Origin: Gemmatimonadota bacterium
Lineage (GTDB): Bacteria; Gemmatimonadota; Gemmatimonadetes; Longimicrobiales; Longimicrobiaceae
Reading direction: 5' to 3'
DNA: 58,096 bases
Assembly (NCBI GenBank): GCA_028287185.1
Contig: JAQBQD010000148.1
Span: forward strand, 1-58,096
In this document: one piece after another, positions 54,435 through 58,096 of the stretch
How positions within the stretch are numbered: position 1 is the stretch's first letter
How the letters are laid out: each line of letters starts with the position of its first letter
Translations under genes and position numbers: made by a program
Notes under the pieces: generated by a model
Databases searched by the model: none
What the model was told of the DNA's origin: nothing
What the model saw: the letters and a program-made list of their open reading frames with translations, nothing else

Positions 54435-54512
54435 GGGAAGCGCGGTTTGGCGGGCGATGCAACGAAGCCAGGGGTAGCACGCGACCGGGACGACCACCGT
54501 ACGGTTTCGAGT

Positions 54513-54827
54513 TTGAAAACCTCCGTCTCGCTTCCCGATGACCTGGTCTTCGCCGTCGACGTGCTGGCCGTAAGGCTCGGCCGGAGCCGGAGCCAGCTCC
54601 GTGCGATCGCGCTGATCGACGTTCTGGCCAGGTACACGGACCGGACAGTCATGGCAAGCCTGGAAGAGATCTACGCGGCCGATCCTGGAACGCTCGGCGG
54701 TGATCTGCGGCGGGCGCAGCGGCGTTCGTCGGGAGACGACCACCGACAGCCCCCGAGCAGGCAGGCGTCCGCCGCCGCGAGCGCGGTGGGCCGAGCTGGA
54801 CGGCGCGGCGCGGCTCCGGCCCGCTGA
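54513..54827 (+). CDS. Orphan ribbon-helix-helix antitoxin (MazE/CopG-like), extended C-terminus
   Basis: 104 residues from TTG at 54513. The first 70 residues match small antitoxins: LKTSVSLPDDLVFAVDVLA with VRLGRSRSQLRAIALIDVLA, a ribbon-helix-helix DNA-binding unit, then LEEIYAADPGTLGGDLRRAQ. The normal end (about residue 72) is passed and an arginine-rich tail follows, as if the stop was lost. A MazF-type toxin gene would normally follow directly; only a short degraded match is found (54767-54826). Confidence 0.65.
   Translation: MKTSVSLPDDLVFAVDVLAVRLGRSRSQLRAIALIDVLARYTDRTVMASLEEIYAADPGTLGGDLRRAQRRSSGDDHRQPPSRQASAAASAVGRAGRRGAAPAR
54767..54826 (+). pseudogene. Possible MazF toxin remnant
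   Basis: If one base is skipped near 54785, the sequence reads VRRRERWAELDGAARLRP, like the MazF start MRRGEVWWAEL followed by RRPV. Only about 20 codons are left, and no further MazF sequence follows before the next gene at 54882. Confidence 0.3.
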
Positions 54828-54881
54828 TCTGCGGAACATCACTTCCCCCGCCTGCCACCTCCACGCTTCGGACTCGACCTC

Positions 54882-55709
54882 ATGCCCTTTCCCCTCTGCG
54901 CCACCTGCGGGACCCAGTTCGCGGAATCGGATGCGCCGCCGGCGACGTGCCCCGTGTGCGAGGACGAGCGGCAGTGGGTGCCTGCGTCCGGGCAGCGCTG
55001 GACGACGCTGGAGCGCCTGCGCGAGACGCATCGCGGCTCCTACAAGCGCGAGGAGCCGGGGCTGATGGCCATCGGCACCACGCCGGACTTCGCCATCGGG
55101 CAGCGGGCCTTCCTGGTGCGAGGATCCGGGGGCACCGTGCTGTGGGACTGCGTTCCGCTCATCGACGACGCCACGGTGGACATCGTGCGCGGGCTGGGGG
55201 CGCCGGCGGCCATCGCCATCTCGCACCCGCACTACTACTCGACGATGGTGGAGTGGAGCCGCGCGCTGGGCGGCATCCCCGTCCATCTGCACGAGGACGA
55301 CCGCCGGTGGGTGATGCGCCCCGACCCGTGCATCCGCTTCTGGCGGGGCGAGACGATGGAGCTGGCGCCGGGGATGACGCTGGTGCGCTGCGGCGGCCAC
55401 TTCGCGGGCGGCGCGGTGCTGCACTGGGCCGATGGGGCCGGCGGACGGGGCGCGCTGCTGAGCGGCGACGTCATCCAGGTGGCGCCGGACCTGCGCACCG
55501 TCAGCTTCCTGCGCAGCTATCCCAACATGCTGCCGCTTCCCTCGCGCGCCGTGCGGCGCATCGCGCGGGCGGTGGAGCCGTACGCCTTCGACCGCGTGCA
55601 CGGGGCGTTCTGGGGGCGCACGATCGCGTCGGACGGAAGCGCCGTCGTCGCCCGGTCGGCCGAGAACTACTGCCGCTGGGTGGACGGGGAGGAGGACGAA
55701 GGTGCGTGA
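54882..55709 (+). CDS. Zinc-ribbon/MBL-fold protein with incomplete metal motif
   Basis: 275 residues from ATG at 54882. Residues 6-27 form a zinc ribbon (CATCGTQF, CPVCEDERQ). The rest has the MBL-fold order, but the HxHxDH motif reads SHPHYYS, so two ligands (Asp and second His) are gone; a later GGHFAGG and SGDVIQVAPD are kept. Catalysis as a dinuclear hydrolase is doubtful. Such proteins occur elsewhere without known function. The following aminotransferase lies 169 bases on. Confidence 0.8.
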   Translation: MPFPLCATCGTQFAESDAPPATCPVCEDERQWVPASGQRWTTLERLRETHRGSYKREEPGLMAIGTTPDFAIGQRAFLVRGSGGTVLWDCVPLIDDATVDIVRGLGAPAAIAISHPHYYSTMVEWSRALGGIPVHLHEDDRRWVMRPDPCIRFWRGETMELAPGMTLVRCGGHFAGGAVLHWADGAGGRGALLSGDVIQVAPDLRTVSFLRSYPNMLPLPSRAVRRIARAVEPYAFDRVHGAFWGRTIASDGSAVVARSAENYCRWVDGEEDEGA

Positions 55710-55878
55710 GATGTACCCCTGGTGGCGCACTGGCGGATGGAACGGCGGGAAAGGACGGAGCGCCCGCCCGCCGGCGCCCCGCGCGCTGGAACTTCCGGCG
55801 CCGCTTCGCGATATTGCACCGTCGGGGAAGAACGGGGCTCACGCCCGCAGGGACGCAGACGCCACGCACGGGCACGTG

Positions 55879-57258
55879 ATGGACGACCTCTTCACCCGGC
55901 TGCGTGCCGAGGAATTCGGGCGGCTGGACGCCACGGGCCAGGTGTACCTGGACTACACGGGAAGCGGGCTGTATCCCGAGTCGCTGGTGCGCGGGCATGC
56001 CGAGATGCTGTGCGGCAGCGTGCTGGGAAACCCGCACTCCAACAACCCCACCAGCGCCGCCGCCAGCGAGCTGGTGGACCGCGCCCGCGCCCGCGTGCAC
56101 GAGTACTTCGACGCCGACCCGGCGGAGTACGAGGTGGTGTTCACGCCGAACGCCACGGGGGCGCTGCGGCTGGTGGGCGAGAGCTTTCCGTTCACGGCCG
56201 GCTCCCGCTACGTGCTGACGGCGGACAACCACAACTCGTGCAACGGCATCCGCGAGTACGCGCATGCCCGCGGCGCCGGTGTGGACTACGTGCCGCTCGA
56301 CGCCGACCTGCGCATCGCGAACGTGCGCCCCCACCTGGAGGGGGCCGACCGGGCGCGCGCCAACCTGTTCGTCTTTCCGGCGCAGAGCAACTTCTCGGGC
56401 GTCAAGCACCCGCTGGAGTGGATCGGCGAGGCGCAGGGGCTGGGGTACCGCGTGTTCGTGGACGCGGCGGCGTACCTGCCGCACAACCGCATCAGCCTGC
56501 GCCAGGTGCAGCCCGACTTCCTCTGCCTCTCGTTCTACAAGATGTTCGGCTTTCCCACGGGCGTGGGCGTGCTGCTGGCGCGCACGCAGGCACTGTGCGA
56601 CCTGCAGCGCCCCTGGTTCTGCGGGGGCACGGTGCGCTTCGTGTCCGCCACCAGCGAGGTGTGCAAGCCGTACCACACCTCGCGCGGGTTCGAGGACGGC
56701 ACGCTCAACTTCCTGGACATCGCCGCCGTGCCCGCGGGGCTGGACTGGCTGGAGCGCGTGGGCGTGGACCGCATCCGCACCCACGCGATGGCGCTCACGC
56801 AGCGGCTGCTGGCGGGGATGGCCGAGCTGCGCCACTCGGACGGCTCGCCCCTGGTGCGGGTGTACGGGCCGGCGGACGTGGGCTGCGACTGCCACGGCGC
56901 CACGCTCGCCCTCAACGTGCTGGACGCGGACGGCGTCGTGGTGTTCTTCAAGGAGGTGGAGCAGCGCGCCCGCGAAGAGCGCATCTCCATCCGCACCGGG
57001 TACTTCTGCAACCCGGGCGCGGCCGAGTACGCCTTCGACCACCCCGCCCGCGAGGTGTCGACGTGCACGGAGGAGGACGAGTTCGACATCCACGCCTACA
57101 GCGCCTGCATGCAGCGCCGCCCCGTGGGGGCCATTCGCGTCTCGCTGGGCGTCGCCAGCACCGAGGGCGACGTGGACGCCTTCCTGCGCCACCTGGCCGG
57201 CTACCGCGACCAGCGCTTCGCCCCCGACGCCCTCTCCGCCCTCGCCCACGCCGACTGA
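55879..57258 (+). CDS. Class V aminotransferase-fold PLP enzyme (molybdenum cofactor sulfurase-like N-domain)
   Basis: 459 residues from ATG at 55879 (GTG directly before it is also in frame). NPHSNNPTSAAASELVDRAR, then TPNATGALRLVGESF, FVDAAAYLPHNRI and the PLP Lys in LSFYKMFGFPTGVGVLLAR follow the SufS/NifS and MOCOS type order. The YKMFGFPTGVG stretch is closest to the eukaryote-type cofactor sulfurase domain. A MOSC domain is absent. It may move sulfur from cysteine or act on another small amine; unproven. Confidence 0.85.
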   Translation: MDDLFTRLRAEEFGRLDATGQVYLDYTGSGLYPESLVRGHAEMLCGSVLGNPHSNNPTSAAASELVDRARARVHEYFDADPAEYEVVFTPNATGALRLVGESFPFTAGSRYVLTADNHNSCNGIREYAHARGAGVDYVPLDADLRIANVRPHLEGADRARANLFVFPAQSNFSGVKHPLEWIGEAQGLGYRVFVDAAAYLPHNRISLRQVQPDFLCLSFYKMFGFPTGVGVLLARTQALCDLQRPWFCGGTVRFVSATSEVCKPYHTSRGFEDGTLNFLDIAAVPAGLDWLERVGVDRIRTHAMALTQRLLAGMAELRHSDGSPLVRVYGPADVGCDCHGATLALNVLDADGVVVFFKEVEQRAREERISIRTGYFCNPGAAEYAFDHPAREVSTCTEEDEFDIHAYSACMQRRPVGAIRVSLGVASTEGDVDAFLRHLAGYRDQRFAPDALSALAHAD

Positions 57259-57324
57259 GCCGCTCCCGGTCGGTTCCGGGCCTCGCCGCATCCCGTCCGC
57301 CTCGCCACCGCGGCGCCCGATCCC

Positions 57325-57386
57325 GAGAAGGAGCCCGCGACGGCGGGCTTTCTCCCCCGGCAGCCCCGGGTTTCCAACCCGCGGGC
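57325..57386 (+). repeat. Interspersed two-hairpin repeat, copy C
   Basis: Hairpin 1 AGCCCGC/GCGGGCT (57332-57338 with 57343-57349) and hairpin 2 CGGGTT/AACCCG (57367-57372 with 57376-57381), joined by TTCTCCCCCGGCAGCCC-like linker. It lies 66 bases after the class V enzyme stop, where it could also act as a terminator. The rest of the 391-base gap before the permease shows no gene. Confidence 0.65.
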
Positions 57387-57649
57387 GGTGTCGGCGCCCC
57401 CCGCGGCCATCGCATCTCCCATCGGGACGCGCCCTGGATCTGCCGATCCGGACGGACGGGTCGTCCGCTCGATGGACCGGCCAGGCTCCCCTCCGACGTC
57501 AACGTCGGCCACCCACCGCCCGACCATCGGCTGACGGACTCGTCCACCGTTGACGTAGGTTACGCCGCGCCGCATGATGCAGCGGCACCGCGGACCCGTC
57601 CGCCTGCCCGAAGCACCGACGCCCGCCCACCCGCGCCCCCGCCCGCCGA

Positions 57650-58096
57650 ATGCGCGCCGCGCTTCCCGCCCTCCGCTACGCCGCCCGCTCGCTGCTGCGC
57701 TCGCGCGAGCTCGCCGCCTCCGTGGTCCTGGCGCTCGCGCTGGGCACGGGTGTCGGCGTGCCGTTCCTGGCCCTATCCCGCTCCGGGCTCTCCACCCCCG
57801 CTCCGTACGCCGCCGCCGCACGCACGCGGCCCGAGGTGCTGTTCCGCGCCCCGGGCGTGGTGACCATCGCGGGCGCGCAGGACCAGGGGCTGGGCATCCT
57901 GCTGGGCACCCTCCAGGGCCTGAGCCTGCTGGTGCTGGTGGTGGCGGGCGTGAACGCGGCCATCCTCCTGCTGGCGCGCGCCTCGGCCCGGCGGCGCGAG
58001 AACGCCATCCGCTCGGCGCTGGGCGCCACCCGGGGCCGCATCGCGCGGCTGCTGGCGGCGGAGGCGTCGCTCCTCTCCGGCGCGGGCGCCGCCGGG
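57650..58096 (+). CDS. ABC transporter permease (MacB/FtsX-like), start only
   Basis: 149 residues are visible, and the frame is open to the right edge. The N-terminus MRAALPALRYAARSLLRSRE, with a first membrane helix, is typical of MacB-like permeases. An FtsX-type helix LLVLVVAGVNAAILLLARAS and the RENAIRSALGATRGRIARLL coupling stretch follow only about 45 residues later. The large periplasmic domain (about 200 residues) usual between them is lacking. It may be a short ADOP-type permease or a deletion variant. Confidence 0.75.
   Translation, partial: MRAALPALRYAARSLLRSRELAASVVLALALGTGVGVPFLALSRSGLSTPAPYAAAARTRPEVLFRAPGVVTIAGAQDQGLGILLGTLQGLSLLVLVVAGVNAAILLLARASARRRENAIRSALGATRGRIARLLAAEASLLSGAGAAG

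Noticed and set aside
1..58096. tRNA, rRNA, integrase, transposase or phage genes
   Set aside because: I looked for T-loop-like sequences and mobile-element proteins on both strands and saw none I could support.

Overview
The window is about 58 kb of very GC-rich bacterial DNA. It has dense short operons, frequent GTG/TTG starts and stop/start overlaps (GTGA, ATGA). Gene content points to Gemmatimonadota, most likely a Longimicrobium-like member: a DUF4129-DUF4350-MoxR-DUF58 operon with a separate RDD/SpoIIM gene, TonB plus several ExbD copies, a KLxL...VxSF leader peptide, a DUF6487 zinc ribbon and a MacB-like permease. The assignment is an inference from gene content. No rRNA, tRNA, CRISPR array, integrase or transposase was seen.

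Layout. 1-4.7 kb: operon DUF4129 (partial)-DUF4350-MoxR-DUF58-degenerate GGDEF membrane protein, convergent through a hairpin with an RDD/SpoIIM membrane protein (5.0-6.8 kb). 7.4-8.3 kb: metallo-beta-lactamase (MBL) hydrolase, then an 800-base non-coding stretch. 9.1-12.7 kb: tonB, exbB and four exbD-like genes in an A-B-B'-A' order. 12.9-15.9 kb: dicarboxylate symporter and amino acid permease. 16.3-19.2 kb: a small lanthipeptide-type precursor divergent from a siderophore receptor with a Fur box over its predicted transcription start. 19.3-22.9 kb: Bax inhibitor-1 protein, a small unknown protein and a LytS/LytR two-component pair.

23.3-32.7 kb (all minus): aromatic amino acid catabolism, comprising fumarylacetoacetase, an unknown coupled protein, a CPBP protease, acetoacetyl-CoA synthetase, an aminotransferase, homogentisate dioxygenase and 4-hydroxyphenylpyruvate dioxygenase. 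Together these would take tyrosine to fumarate and acetoacetyl-CoA; maleylacetoacetate isomerase was not found. An aromatic amino acid decarboxylase follows, beside a broken DoxX/carboxymuconolactone-decarboxylase remnant.

35.3-43.2 kb: amidohydrolase, M3 peptidase lipoprotein, YceI protein and a class A penicillin-binding protein. 43.4-45.7 kb: a candidate contractile-injection-system effector (M91-type zinc peptidase with an LQRSIGNRAV tag) translationally coupled to an unknown protein. 45.8-58.1 kb: mixed small operons and single genes (SDR, MBL proteins, DUF1835, DUF445, a transglutaminase-like protein, an orphan antitoxin with a possible MazF remnant, a class V aminotransferase and the start of an ABC permease). 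This part also holds three copies of a two-hairpin repeat and one array of 15-bp repeats.

Most notable: the duplicated exbD set whose last copy has lost its membrane aspartate, the M91 effector pair, the orphan RiPP precursor, the interspersed two-hairpin repeat and the stop-less CPBP/unknown reading frame.
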